A stretch of DNA of 64,000 bases from Gammaproteobacteria bacterium (GTDB taxonomy: Bacteria > Pseudomonadota > Gammaproteobacteria > Steroidobacterales > GCA-2729495): NCBI GenBank assembly GCA_030583605.1, contig CP129466.1, positions 434,001-498,000 on the forward strand, given 5' to 3'. The translations under genes and the position numbers were made by a program. The notes under the pieces were generated by a model that had not been told where the DNA came from, did no database searches, and saw nothing but the letters and a program-made list of their open reading frames with translations. Below are positions 16,711-25,583 of the stretch, piece by piece (the first letter of the stretch is position 1; every line of letters starts with the position of its first letter).

Positions 16711-17112
16711 ATGACGTATCACGGGAAACTCAATCTGCTGGCCATGCTCGGCCTCCCGGTGGCGGCCGCGGTGGCGGCACTGATCGTGTTCGGATCCCGT
16801 CCCGATACGCTGCTCGCCGTGTTCGGCCTGAACCTCGTGGTGACCCTGTTCGGTGGCCTGTTCGCCGCGCTCCTGCTGCGCGGCGCGCGCAAGGCAGGTG
16901 GCATCGGCGCGGGGATTGCGCTGTGGCCCTCCGTGATACCGGCAGTCGTGGGCGCGGGCTGGTACCTGTGGCGGGCCGTGAGTCCCGAGGAAGTCGCCCC
17001 GGGCCGCGAATACATTGCCGGCCCCCAGTACCTGCTGCTCATGGTCCTCGCGCTGTGGGTCGTCGCCTGGCTTGCCGGGCGGGTCCTGCGGCTACGCAGG
17101 TCGGCCGCCTGA
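16711..17112 (+). CDS. Hypothetical four-helix membrane protein
   Basis: 133 residues from the ATG at 16711; an upstream in-frame ATG at 16633 would add a non-conserved polar leader. Hydrophobic segments fall at about 8-27, 36-55, 70-88 and 105-125, with a short charged loop between helices 3 and 4. No family is recognised. Confidence 0.6.
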   Translation: MTYHGKLNLLAMLGLPVAAAVAALIVFGSRPDTLLAVFGLNLVVTLFGGLFAALLLRGARKAGGIGAGIALWPSVIPAVVGAGWYLWRAVSPEEVAPGREYIAGPQYLLLMVLALWVVAWLAGRVLRLRRSAA

Positions 17113-17160
17113 GCCGCCCGCGCCGGGCGGCATCCAGAAACGATCGGGCCTTCCGGTTCC

Positions 17161-18192
17161 ATGCGCGCCGACGCCAGGGCGATCCGCTATGTGCCGTATC
17201 ACGAGATCGGTGCGGTCCCGAACATCGTGGTCGACGGCGCACCGCTGGAATCGACGGTTCTCACGCTCTCGCACTGGCCGGTCAACGCGACACCGTCGGC
17301 TTACAAGCGCGATACATCCACCGAGACCGCTCTCGCCTGGGTTGCGCGGCACGATCCGCGACACATTGCTGCCGCGGTGACCAACAATCACTTCGACGAG
17401 GACGGGCTGTTCAGCATGTTCGCCGTGCTCGAACCGCGCCAGGCGCTCGCGCACCGACAGTTGCTGGTGGATGCCTCACGGGCCGGCGATTTCGGTGTCT
17501 ACCGCAGCCGGCACGCGGCGCGGATTTGCTTCACCATCGAAGCCTTCGCCGATCCGCAGCAGTCGCCGCTGCCGCGCGCCACGTTCGTCCGCTCCGGTTC
17601 CGGGCGGGTCGCCGCGCTCTTTCGTGCGTTGTTGCCACGGCTACCCGCGATGCTGCGCGACCCCGGCAGGTTTCTCCGGTACTGGCGCGCGCCGGATGAA
17701 CACCTGGCCCAGAGCGAGGACTGGCTTGCAGAAGGCCGGGTGAGCATCGAGGAAGAGCCTGATCTCGATCTTGCGATCGTGCGGATTCCGCAGGAGCTGC
17801 CGCCGCGGACGGTGCAGCGCTACCTGGGCCGCGAGCGCGTGCCGGTGCATCCGTTCGCGATTCACAACGCCACCCGGTGCACGCGCCTGGTGCGTATCCA
17901 GGGTCGACGCGTCGAGTTCCAGTACCGCTACGAATCCTGGTTGCAGATCCACTCCCGCCGGCCCGCGCTGCGGGTCGACCTGGCGCACTTCTGCCGCTGG
18001 CTCAACGCGCGCGAGCGCAACGGGCGCTGGACCAGGGAGAACCCCCTAGGCATCGCGCCCCGGCTGCATCTTGGGGGAGCCGCAACGTCGATCGAGCCGG
18101 CGGAATTCCTGCGCGAACTGCGCCGCGAACTGCGCCGCCGGCCGGCAGTCTGGGATCCCTACGACTGGAAGCCACCCGCCGGCCAGGCCTGA
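17161..18192 (+). CDS. DUF6687-like conserved protein
   Basis: 343 residues, soluble. The beginning VPYHEIGAVPNIVVDG, then VLTLSHWPVNATP and VTNNHFDEDGLFSMF, match a conserved family of unknown function (I believe DUF6687). The invariant NNHFDxDG segment looks like a metal- or phosphate-binding site and is reminiscent of DHH-type phosphoesterases, though the resemblance is weak. It ends 30 bp before the convergent DksA-like gene. Confidence 0.68.
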   Translation: MRADARAIRYVPYHEIGAVPNIVVDGAPLESTVLTLSHWPVNATPSAYKRDTSTETALAWVARHDPRHIAAAVTNNHFDEDGLFSMFAVLEPRQALAHRQLLVDASRAGDFGVYRSRHAARICFTIEAFADPQQSPLPRATFVRSGSGRVAALFRALLPRLPAMLRDPGRFLRYWRAPDEHLAQSEDWLAEGRVSIEEEPDLDLAIVRIPQELPPRTVQRYLGRERVPVHPFAIHNATRCTRLVRIQGRRVEFQYRYESWLQIHSRRPALRVDLAHFCRWLNARERNGRWTRENPLGIAPRLHLGGAATSIEPAEFLRELRRELRRRPAVWDPYDWKPPAGQA

Positions 18193-18222
18193 CCGTGCGG
18201 AGGCATGAGCGGCGCAACAGCC

Positions 18223-18576
18223 TCAGTGCTGGCCGCGCCGGTCGTCGATCTCGGCGCAATCGCGGCACTGGGTAGCTGCCGGGCGCACCTTGAGGCGTCC
18301 TTCGCCGACCGGCTCGCCGCAACCCACGCAGATCCCGTACGTGCCGTTTTCGAGCCGCTGCAGGGCGGCTTCTATTTCGGCGAGGTGTTGCACCGCTTCG
18401 CTTTCGAGCGCGGACACGACAGCGACATTGCCGAGTTGCGCGGCCTGCTCGGCCGAGTCCTGCTCCAGCGGATCGCGCGCATGTTCGTGGATGGTGGTGA
18501 CGCGCTTCTGCAGCTCGGCCTTGGATGCCAGCAGTCGCGCGCGGATCTCTTCGACTTCCTGTGATGATCGGTTCAT
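18223..18576 (-). CDS. TraR/DksA-type C4 zinc-finger protein
   Basis: 117 residues. A coiled-coil N-terminal half (EEIRARLLASKAELQKRV) is followed by a C4 zinc finger: CVGCGEPVGEGRLKVRPAA and CRDC. Proteins of this type bind in the RNA polymerase secondary channel. The ATG at 18576 has GGTGA upstream; an in-frame GTG at 18597 is the alternative. It follows the response regulator by 30 bp on the same strand, so it may be part of the same regulatory unit. Confidence 0.85.
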   Translation of the reverse strand: MNRSSQEVEEIRARLLASKAELQKRVTTIHEHARDPLEQDSAEQAAQLGNVAVVSALESEAVQHLAEIEAALQRLENGTYGICVGCGEPVGEGRLKVRPAATQCRDCAEIDDRRGQH

Positions 18577-18606
18577 GTCGTTCACCGGCGATGCCACTGC
18601 GGCACG

Positions 18607-19215
18607 CTATCTGTCCGGGACGATGAGAAGGGACATCCGCACGAGGTCTGCCAGCGAGCGGGCGCCCATTTTCTCCATGACCCTGGCGCGGTGGATTTCC
18701 ACCGTGCGCTGGCTCAGGTCCAGGTCCATGGCGATGACCTTGTTGGCGAGTCCCCGGACGACACAGTCGAGCACTTCGCGCTCGCGCGGCGTCAAGGTGT
18801 TGAAACGCTCCTGCACCGTGCGCCTGCGCTCCTCTTCGGAGCGATGTTCCGTGTCCCAGCTCAGCGCCTGATTGATCCGGTCCAGCAGCTCCTGGTCCCG
18901 GAACGGCTTCTGGATGAAATCGAAGGCGCCGTGCTGCATCGCCTCGACCGCCATTGGCACATCGCCGTGTCCGGTCACGAAAATGACCGGGATCGTGCAG
19001 TGGATGGCCGTCAGCTTCTGCTGCAACTCCAATCCGCTCATGCCAGGCATGCGGATGTCGAGCACGATGCAACCGTTCATCTCCGGCGCGTATTCCTCGA
19101 GGAATGCCTGTGCCGAGTCGAACAGGCGCGCCTTCTGACCCATCGACTTGAGCAGCAGCCCGAGCGAGTCGCGCACCGCCTGATCGTCGTCGATGACGAA
19201 AACCTGAGGCTCCAT
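18607..19215 (-). CDS. FixJ-family response regulator (REC-LuxR)
   Basis: 202 residues. The receiver domain has VIDDD (7-11), phospho-acceptor Asp53 in VLDIRMPGMSG, Thr in FVTGHGD and Lys in FIQKPF. The output domain (about 138-200) is LuxR/FixJ type: LTPREREVLDCVVRGLANKVIA and the helix-turn-helix SQRTVEIHRARVMEKM. The ATG at 19215 is chosen because the REC domain begins there; an upstream in-frame extension would run through the kinase gene. The kinase stop lies 7 bp upstream, so the two are a cotranscribed pair. Confidence 0.94.
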   Translation of the reverse strand: MEPQVFVIDDDQAVRDSLGLLLKSMGQKARLFDSAQAFLEEYAPEMNGCIVLDIRMPGMSGLELQQKLTAIHCTIPVIFVTGHGDVPMAVEAMQHGAFDFIQKPFRDQELLDRINQALSWDTEHRSEEERRRTVQERFNTLTPREREVLDCVVRGLANKVIAMDLDLSQRTVEIHRARVMEKMGARSLADLVRMSLLIVPDR

Positions 19216-19222
19216 GATGGTC

Positions 19223-20398
19223 CTACTGTTCGAGCGCGGTCGGCAGCGTAAAGAAGAAAGTGCAGCCGCGCTCCGGGTTGTTGCTGCAGTCGAGTTTACC
19301 GCCATGGGCGGTAATGATGGAACGGCTGATCGCAAGGCCCATTCCCATGCCCATCTCCTTGGTGGTGAAAAACGGGGTAAACAGGTGCGCCCGGACGTCT
19401 TCCGGAACCCCGGCGCCCTCGTCGATGATGTCCACGCGCACCGACTTCTCTTTTTCGCGGTATGCATGCAGGCGCAGCGAACGCTCGGCCTTGGTGACAT
19501 TGCCCATGGCATCGACTCCGTTGCGCAGCAGATTGAGGATCACCTGCTGGATCTGCACCCGGTCCGCGTTGATGGGGGGCAGGTCCGCATCGATGTCGAT
19601 CGAGAGTTCGACGTTGTTGGCCTTGGCGTCGAGTTCGGCGAGCGGGCGCACCTCGTCGATCAGGATGTCGAGCTGCACGGCCCTGCGCAGCGACTCACGG
19701 CTGCGGGTGAAATCGCGCATGCGCTGGATCACCTCGCCGGCGCGATGCGCCTGGACGCCGATCTCCCGCAGCGCCGCCGTAACGTCGTCACGCGTGCTTT
19801 CACCCTGCGCGAGCAGGCGCTGGCAGGCAGCGGTGTAGGTCGCGATCGCCGACAGCGGCTGGTTCAGTTCGTGGGCCATGGCAGCGGCCATCTCGCCCAT
19901 CGTCGTCAGGCGACTGGCGTGCATGAGCTGCTCGCGATGGCGCAGGGCTTCTTCCTCGGCCTCTTTCTGGTTCGTGAGGTCACGAATCAGTCCGACGAAG
20001 CGCAGGCCGTGCGGGGACTTCGCTTCGCCGACCGACAATGAGGCGGGAAACAGGGAGCCATCGCGACGGCGGGCCATGACTTCGCGGCCACGCCCGATGA
20101 TCCGCCGGGCACCGGTGCGCAGGTAGCGGTCGACGAAATCCTGGTGTGCCCGGGCCTCGCCGGGAGCCATCAGCAGGTTCAGGGGCTGGCCGGCAACGTC
20201 GCTGGCCGTGTAGCCGAACATCGCCTCTGCCGCCTTGTTGAAGCGGATGATGAACCCGCGCCCGTCGATGGCGACAATGGCATCCACTGCTGCATCGAGC
20301 AGTGCGTCGAATTCGGCCAGATCCGACAGCGTCGAGGCCAGCGGGTCATAGTTGCTGGAAACGACAGTCGTCGCCGGGTTGTCGGGAGCGTCGGGCAC
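19223..20398 (-). CDS. PAS-domain sensor histidine kinase, FixL-like
   Basis: 391 residues from GTG, with no membrane segments, so cytosolic. A PAS domain (about 30-140) is followed by HisKA with phospho-acceptor His176 in MAHELNQPLSAI and an HATPase domain (NLLRNGVDAM, DEGAGVP, MGMGLAISRSI). Within PAS, His85 (ARAHQDFVDRY) and Arg105 (IIGRGREV) are 20 residues apart. As I recall it, this is the same spacing as the haem-binding His200 and O2-sensing Arg220 of Bradyrhizobium FixL. Non-haem relatives can keep similar residues, so oxygen sensing is a hypothesis. It pairs with the FixJ-type regulator 7 bp downstream. Confidence 0.92.
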   Translation of the reverse strand: MPDAPDNPATTVVSSNYDPLASTLSDLAEFDALLDAAVDAIVAIDGRGFIIRFNKAAEAMFGYTASDVAGQPLNLLMAPGEARAHQDFVDRYLRTGARRIIGRGREVMARRRDGSLFPASLSVGEAKSPHGLRFVGLIRDLTNQKEAEEEALRHREQLMHASRLTTMGEMAAAMAHELNQPLSAIATYTAACQRLLAQGESTRDDVTAALREIGVQAHRAGEVIQRMRDFTRSRESLRRAVQLDILIDEVRPLAELDAKANNVELSIDIDADLPPINADRVQIQQVILNLLRNGVDAMGNVTKAERSLRLHAYREKEKSVRVDIIDEGAGVPEDVRAHLFTPFFTTKEMGMGMGLAISRSIITAHGGKLDCSNNPERGCTFFFTLPTALEQ

Positions 20399-20595
20399 AG
20401 GTTACGACACGATACACCGGGCCCGCGGGAACCCGCCACCAGCCGGACGGCCGTGGAGAGAATCGGGGGCAAGCGCCAATCACTGAATGAATGGACGGGG
20501 GAGCTATGGCGCCTGCCCCCGGAAACGTCACCCGGCGCCAGTTGTGGCGGCGGGCTGGAGTTGCGGATGTCTTTGCCTGCGGTTGCGGTCTCCCC

Positions 20596-21561
20596 TCAGT
20601 GCAGTTCCATGAAATCCGGTGCCTGCGCCCGATACGCGACCGGATTGGCGAAGTTCGCGGGTTTCAGCACCAGCACGTCGCAGGGCAGCTGGTCGAGCAC
20701 GCGCTCGGCGGTGCTGCCGATGAAGGCCTGCTGCAGGCGCGAGCGAGCCACGGCGCCCATGACGGCGAGATCGCCGTTGAGCTGGCGTACGGCCGCCGGG
20801 ATACCGTCTGCCGGCGCACCGCTGCGAAAGTGGGTGCGCTCCCCCGGCAATGCGTGGGTCGTGGCCAGGTCCGTCAGCCGGGCCGCGTGCTCGGCCTGTA
20901 CGTCGGCGGCAATGTTCTCGATCATGCCGGCTGCGCCTGGCACACCCGCGGCGGCTGCGCCCGCCACGAGTGTGGCGGAGTCATGGCAGTGCAGTGCGTG
21001 AGCTTCGCCATCGGCCCGCCCGGCGATGCGGCAGGCTTCCGCGAGGATGCGATGATCGAGTTCGGCCGGCTTGTCGTTCTCATGCAGCGGGTCCACGCAG
21101 GCGACGACCGTCGGCCTGCGGGACCACTCGGCACCACGAACCAGCCACAGGGGGGCGGGGCAATCGCGGATCAGGTGCCAGTCGGTGTTGGTCACGAGTG
21201 CGCGGAAAAGAGCCGAGTGGTACTGCGTGTCTTTCATGACGATCCGCGCTTCGCAACGCAGGGTTTCGCGGATAATTGCCTCATGCAGCGGTCGATCCCA
21301 GATCACCTTGTTGACGATTTCCACCCCGGGGTGACCGCGGGCGAGTTCCCGCAGGTAGCCGAGCTGGTGGCTGAGCAGAGTGCGACGCGCGTCGCGCGCC
21401 TGTTCCGCTGTCAGCCAGCGTGAGGGCAGCGGCCCATGTATGCAGATCAGGGCGTGCAGCGACCAGCCCATTTGCCGGCTCAACCCGGCCGCTCGCGCGA
21501 GCGCAGGCTGACTCTGTGCGGTCGGGTCGACGACGACCAGCACCCGCTCTGCCTTGGCCAT
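20596..21561 (-). CDS. Tandem universal stress protein (UspE-like)
   Basis: 321 residues with two Usp domains. The first begins ERVLVVVDPTAQSQPALARAAGL; the second starts at VVACVDPLHENDKP and ends GSTAERVLDQLPCDVLVLKP. The ATG at 21561 is placed where the first domain opens; an upstream ATG at 21648 adds 29 residues with no similarity. Usp proteins help survival under stasis or low oxygen, which fits the FixL/J-like pair 200 bp downstream. The intervening 20399-20595 shows no gene. Confidence 0.9.
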   Translation of the reverse strand: MAKAERVLVVVDPTAQSQPALARAAGLSRQMGWSLHALICIHGPLPSRWLTAEQARDARRTLLSHQLGYLRELARGHPGVEIVNKVIWDRPLHEAIIRETLRCEARIVMKDTQYHSALFRALVTNTDWHLIRDCPAPLWLVRGAEWSRRPTVVACVDPLHENDKPAELDHRILAEACRIAGRADGEAHALHCHDSATLVAGAAAAGVPGAAGMIENIAADVQAEHAARLTDLATTHALPGERTHFRSGAPADGIPAAVRQLNGDLAVMGAVARSRLQQAFIGSTAERVLDQLPCDVLVLKPANFANPVAYRAQAPDFMELH

Positions 21562-21787
21562 GGGCGCAACCCCCGCCACTTCCAGCGAAGTCCACTTTCC
21601 CGTTTCAACGCTTGTACGCTGCGGTCCATGGGCCCGGCATACGTTCAACCTCGTACGGTGTTGCGGACAGTACGGATTGCCAGCCCCGGTTCATGCGCTG
21701 CGGGTGACCGCTGTGGCTCGGGTCGCGTGGCGCCCACCACGCCAGTGGGAGACGGACCTGCTCCGGGGCCGGGTGGTGGCCGCTGAG

Positions 21788-22384
21788 ATGTCGCCGGACG
21801 AGGCCACCCGTGGTCTCGCCGCCATCGTGCTGGCGGCCGGTGGCGCGAGCCGTTTCGGCGGACCCAAGCAGCTCGCCCGTATCGGTGCCGTGAGCCTCGT
21901 TCGGCGCGCGGCGCATCTCGCCCTGTTGAGCTGCCCGGCCGGCGTGGTCGTCGTCACGGGAGCCTGGGCCGCCGCGGTCGAAAAAGAGCTCGCAGGCTTG
22001 CCTTTGCGGCCGTGTCGTAATCCGCGATGGCGGGCAGGCATGGCGGGCTCGCTGCGCCGAGGGCTCGACGCGCTGCCGCGCGCCGCGACGGCGTGCCTCG
22101 TGCTGCTTGCCGACCAGCCGCTCGTGGATGAGGCGGACCTGCGGCGTCTGGTTGCGGCCTGGGCCGAGGCACCGGAGCGGGTGGCGGCGGCGGCGTATGA
22201 CGCCATTCGGGGAGTGCCGGCGATTTTTCCGTCCGCGTACTGGCGTCAGTTGCGCGCACTGCGCGGTGACCGCGGCGCGCGCGCGGTGATCGCGTCGCTG
22301 GCGCAGGTCACCACGGTCGCACTGCAACACGCTGCCTGCGACATCGACACGCTGCAGGATCTCGACGCAGTGGCCGGTCGGTGA
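21788..22384 (+). CDS. mocA: MobA-like nucleotidyltransferase (molybdenum cofactor cytidylyltransferase, MocA type)
   Basis: 198 residues. The NTP-transferase signature AAIVLAAGGASRFGGPKQLA, then NPRWRAGMAGSLRRGL and LVLLADQPLVD, identifies the MocA/MobA-like family that attaches CMP (or another NMP) to molybdopterin. The ATG at 21788 is used because the conserved domain begins right after it; a longer in-frame reading overlaps the divergent Usp gene. It is first in a short molybdenum cofactor cluster. Confidence 0.82.
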   Translation: MSPDEATRGLAAIVLAAGGASRFGGPKQLARIGAVSLVRRAAHLALLSCPAGVVVVTGAWAAAVEKELAGLPLRPCRNPRWRAGMAGSLRRGLDALPRAATACLVLLADQPLVDEADLRRLVAAWAEAPERVAAAAYDAIRGVPAIFPSAYWRQLRALRGDRGARAVIASLAQVTTVALQHAACDIDTLQDLDAVAGR

Positions 22385-22474
22385 ACGGGGGTGCTGCGGC
22401 CTTGCCCGGGTCGCGGACCGGGGTGTACCGTGGCGCGCCTCAACAACGCGTCGGTGGAATCGCCGGAAAAAGTC

Positions 22475-22714
22475 ATGGCCAGGGTTCAGGTCCAGTATTT
22501 CGCCGTCCTGCGCGAGCGCGCGGGCCGTTCCAGCGAGCAGGTAGAGACGCAGGGCAACACGGCGCGCGAGCTGTTTGCCGAACTCGACCAGCGTTACCGG
22601 TTCCCGCGGCTGGCGAGCCTGAAGGTAGCCATCAACGACGAGTTTCGCGACTGGGATACGCGTATCAGCGACGGGGATTCCGTGGTCTTCATTCCGCCCG
22701 TTGCGGGCGGCTGA
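22475..22714 (+). CDS. moaD: Molybdopterin synthase small subunit MoaD
   Basis: 79 residues with the beta-grasp pattern VQVQYFAVLRERAGRSSEQV and the C-terminal diglycine (FIPPVAGG) that is adenylated and thiocarboxylated. The ATG at 22475 is chosen because the beta-grasp fold starts there; an upstream ATG at 22391 adds 28 unrelated residues. moaE follows after 23 bp, forming the synthase pair that converts cPMP to molybdopterin. Confidence 0.93.
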   Translation: MARVQVQYFAVLRERAGRSSEQVETQGNTARELFAELDQRYRFPRLASLKVAINDEFRDWDTRISDGDSVVFIPPVAGG

Positions 22715-22737
22715 CGAGGCAACGTGGGGCCGCCGCC

Positions 22738-23178
22738 ATGACAACTTTCGCGTTTTCGCGCGCGGCCATCGTACCTGCCGACCTGGCACAGGTGCTCGAC
22801 GACGAGTCCTGCGGAGCGCTGGTCATGTTCGAGGGTCGGGTTCGCGATCACCACGACGGCCGGCAGGTGCAGCGCCTGGAGTACGAGGCCTACGAGGCGC
22901 TCGGTGTGGCGGAAGGCGCGCGCATTCTGTCGGAAGCGGTCCGCCGGTTCGGCGTCACCCACGCCCGCTGTGTGCACCGGCTGGGAGTGTTGGCACTCGG
23001 CGAGGTCGCCGTCTGGGTCGGCGTGAGCGCGCCGCACCGGGCCGAGGCATTTGCCGCGTGCCGCTACATCATCGACGAGGTCAAGGACCGCGTGCCGATC
23101 TGGAAGAAGGAGTGGTACGCCGACGGCGATTCGGGCTGGGTGAACTGTGAAACACCCGGGCCGCCACCGGCCGGTTAG
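22738..23178 (+). CDS. moaE: Molybdopterin synthase catalytic subunit MoaE
   Basis: 146 residues. The markers are GALVMFEGRVRDHHDG, YEAYEALGVAEGARI, HRLGVLALGEVAVWVGVSAPHR and the catalytic-lysine region PIWKKEWYADG. The ATG at 22738 is used. Its TAG stop lies inside the first of three 31-bp motifs found at convergent gene ends in this window. Confidence 0.94.
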   Translation: MTTFAFSRAAIVPADLAQVLDDESCGALVMFEGRVRDHHDGRQVQRLEYEAYEALGVAEGARILSEAVRRFGVTHARCVHRLGVLALGEVAVWVGVSAPHRAEAFAACRYIIDEVKDRVPIWKKEWYADGDSGWVNCETPGPPPAG

Positions 23179-23203
23179 CCGTTTCGCATCAACCTGTCAG
23201 CGG
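23173..23203 (+). repeat. 31-bp convergent-end motif, copy 1
   Basis: This stretch begins GGTTAGCCG, has CATCAACCTG in the middle and ends CAGCGG. It matches copy 2 (50609-50639) at 25 of 31 positions and copy 3 (56464-56494) at 21 of 31. It overlaps the moaE stop and faces the dsbA-like gene. Confidence 0.5.
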
Positions 23204-23219
23204 TTCGTAGCCGGGCGCA

Positions 23220-24101
23220 TCAGCGGCGGCGCTCGCGCTCGATCAGCTCTGCAGTCACCGCCAGCATGTCGTCGAAGTTCTTCAGCCCCGGGGCATCCGT
23301 GTTGTACTTGCCGTTGACGATCATCATCGGCACGCTGCGGACTTCGTAGCGGGCGGTCAGTTCCTTCGCCCGCTTCAGCTGCCCCTCTACCGTGAACGAC
23401 CGGAAGGTCTTCCGGAACTCATCGGGGCTGACACCGAAGCGCCCAAAGAATTTTTCGATCTCTTCCTCCGTCGTCAGCATGTTGTTGCTGACGTGGATCT
23501 CCCGAAATATCGCTGCGTGCATCTCCTCGATCTTGCCGAGCGCCTGCGCGGTGTAATAGAGGCGTGCGTGTATCTGGTTCGTCGGGTTCCACATCACCGG
23601 CAGTCGCACGAAGGTGACGTCGTCGGGCAGTTTCTTCGCCCAGTCGCTGACCAGGGGATCGAACTGGTAGCAATGCGAGCAGCCGTACCAGAACGCTTCG
23701 GTCACCTCGATCTTGTCGGGTGAGCTTGTGGTGCCCTGGGCCGCGGTCAGCACCTTGAAGTCGCGACCTTCCTGGAAGCGCCATTGTGCGGGTGCCGCCG
23801 GTGCAGCCGGTGTCGCGGCGCTCGCCAGCTGGATCTCGCCTCCGGTCGTGCTGCCGGTGGTCTCCTGGACGCCGGCCGAATTCCCCTTCGGGGCCGGCTG
23901 CTCGACCTGCGCCGCCGCGGGCGCGCCGTCCTGTGGGGCCGCCACCGCGGCCTCCGGGGCCGGATTGGCGGTTGCCGCGGGCGTCATGGCGTTGCTTTCA
24001 CCGGGCGGACTGCCGCAGGCGGCCAGTAGCATCAGGGCGGCGACGCTCAGCCAGCCGCGGGCTTTTGCGGCCTGGTTATTGCCGTGGTTCTGCACTCGCA
24101 T
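23220..24101 (-). CDS. DsbA-like thiol:disulfide oxidoreductase lipoprotein
   Basis: 293 residues. A lipoprotein signal (LSVAALMLLAAC) is followed by an Ala/Pro-rich linker of about 70 residues, then a DsbA-type thioredoxin domain. This has the active site FWYGCSHCYQF, the long helical insert and a cis-Pro loop SVPMM. The ATG at 24101 is preferred over 24116 because GGAG lies 6 bp before it. It would be tethered to the periplasmic face of a membrane and oxidise exported proteins. It is 38 bp downstream of cytochrome c4, an arrangement also seen in Pseudomonas (known). Confidence 0.92.
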   Translation of the reverse strand: MRVQNHGNNQAAKARGWLSVAALMLLAACGSPPGESNAMTPAATANPAPEAAVAAPQDGAPAAAQVEQPAPKGNSAGVQETTGSTTGGEIQLASAATPAAPAAPAQWRFQEGRDFKVLTAAQGTTSSPDKIEVTEAFWYGCSHCYQFDPLVSDWAKKLPDDVTFVRLPVMWNPTNQIHARLYYTAQALGKIEEMHAAIFREIHVSNNMLTTEEEIEKFFGRFGVSPDEFRKTFRSFTVEGQLKRAKELTARYEVRSVPMMIVNGKYNTDAPGLKNFDDMLAVTAELIERERRR

Positions 24102-24139
24102 GGGTAACTCCTGCATGGGGCCGCAGCAGCAGCCGGTCT

Positions 24140-24784
24140 TCAGCGCAATCCCTGGACGAAGTTGGCGATCGCGTCGATCTCGACGTCGGTCAGCCGGGCA
24201 GTCGTGTTGCGCATCATCTGGTTGAGATCCGAACTGCGCTGCCCGCCGCGGTATGCCTTGAGCTGGGTCGCGGTGTATGCGGCATGTTGACCTGCGATCG
24301 ACGGATATGCGGCGGGCGCGTTGCCGCTGCCCGTCGGGCCGTGGCAGGCGATACAGGCGGCGACGCCGGTCTCCTTGTTGCCCCCGCGAAAAAGCCGCTC
24401 GCCTTCGGCTGCGAGTTTCGGATCGGCCGTCTTCGGCTGCCGCGTTTGTGCCGCGAAATAAGCGGCGAGATCGGCAATGTCATCGTCGGACAAGGTCATG
24501 GCCTGGGCGGTCATCAGCGGATTGCTGCGTTCGCCGCTCTTGAATGCCTTGAGGGTGCGGATGAAGTAGGCCTGGTTCTGGCCGGCCAGGCTGGGCCATT
24601 CGGGATTCACGCTGTTGCCGTTCGGGCCATGGCAGGCCGTGCAGACGACGGCCTTCGTCTGGCCGGCCTCGACGGATCCGGCTGCGCGGGCCGCGGTTGC
24701 CGGCATCAGCGCCATGACGATCAGCGCCGCCAGGGCGCCGGTGGTCGCCGCCGAAACGGCGAAGAGTTCGCGCGGATGTTTCAT
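24140..24784 (-). CDS. Dihaem cytochrome c4
   Basis: 214 residues. A signal peptide ends near AAARAAG, and two haem-binding sites, CTACH and CIACH, lie in two homologous halves (the first near residue 48, the second near 145). Each half ends with a Met-containing loop (NPLMTAQAM, LNQMMRNTT) that supplies the sixth ligand. It carries electrons in the periplasm to terminal oxidases. It is divergent from engB across 153 bp, a conserved gammaproteobacterial arrangement. Confidence 0.94.
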   Translation of the reverse strand: MKHPRELFAVSAATTGALAALIVMALMPATAARAAGSVEAGQTKAVVCTACHGPNGNSVNPEWPSLAGQNQAYFIRTLKAFKSGERSNPLMTAQAMTLSDDDIADLAAYFAAQTRQPKTADPKLAAEGERLFRGGNKETGVAACIACHGPTGSGNAPAAYPSIAGQHAAYTATQLKAYRGGQRSSDLNQMMRNTTARLTDVEIDAIANFVQGLR

Positions 24785-24937
24785 GCGTTCAGTTGCTCAC
24801 TTGATCATTCGGGACCGGGGGAGCCAGGCAGGCGGCTCGCCGCGCTCGTGCTAGACTCGCAGCGGCGCCGCATTCTACACCAAAGCCCCTGTGCGGCTGC
24901 TGAACGGCGCGGTCGCGCCAGCCCTGCGAGTCACCGC

Positions 24938-25522
24938 ATGTCCGGTTTTCCAGAAGCCCGGTTTCTGACCAGCGCCAACCGGCCCGGCCAGTTTCTCGCG
25001 GATGACGGTGCGGAGGTGGCGTTCGCCGGCCGCTCGAATGCGGGCAAGTCGAGTGCCATCAATGTGATCGTAAACCGCCGCCAGCTGGCCCGGACCAGCA
25101 AGGCGCCGGGGCGCACACAGCTCGTCAATTTCTTCCATCTGCAGCCGGGGCAGCGCCTGGTAGACCTGCCGGGGTACGGTTACGCGCGCGTCGCGCCGGG
25201 CACGCAGGAACACTGGCGCGGGCTGATGGAGAGTTATTTCACGGGCCGGCATTCGCTGCGCGGGTTGTTCCTGGCGGTGGATATCCGCCGCTCCCTCGGG
25301 GAGGCTGATCTGCAGATGCTCGCCTGGTGCCGCTCGCTCGGTGTCCCCGTGCACGTGCTGTTGACGAAGGCGGACAAACTGAATCGCAGCGAGAAGGCCC
25401 GCGCGCTGACCGCGGCGACCGGGAAGGCAGGTGCTGCGGTCACCATGCAGCTATTCTCGGCGCATGACGGTGAAGGTATCGAAGCCGCCCGCGCACAGTT
25501 GCACGACATGCTGCGCGCGTGA
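24938..25522 (+). CDS. engB: Ribosome biogenesis GTPase EngB (YihA/YsxC)
   Basis: 194 residues. The GTPase motifs are G1 GRSNAGKSS, G2 region SKAPGRTQ, G3 DLPGYGYA, G4 TKADKL and G5 FSAHDG. The EngB hallmark FHLQPGQRLVDLPGYGYARV is present. The ATG at 24938 marks the conserved start SGFPEARFLTSA; the much longer in-frame reading upstream runs through the cytochrome c4 and dsbA genes. It helps 50S subunit assembly. Confidence 0.95.
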   Translation: MSGFPEARFLTSANRPGQFLADDGAEVAFAGRSNAGKSSAINVIVNRRQLARTSKAPGRTQLVNFFHLQPGQRLVDLPGYGYARVAPGTQEHWRGLMESYFTGRHSLRGLFLAVDIRRSLGEADLQMLAWCRSLGVPVHVLLTKADKLNRSEKARALTAATGKAGAAVTMQLFSAHDGEGIEAARAQLHDMLRA

Positions 25523-25583
25523 CAGCCAACACCGGAGGTTCAGAGCCCGAGCGTTTTCCATTGAACGCGAGCAGGAAAAAATG

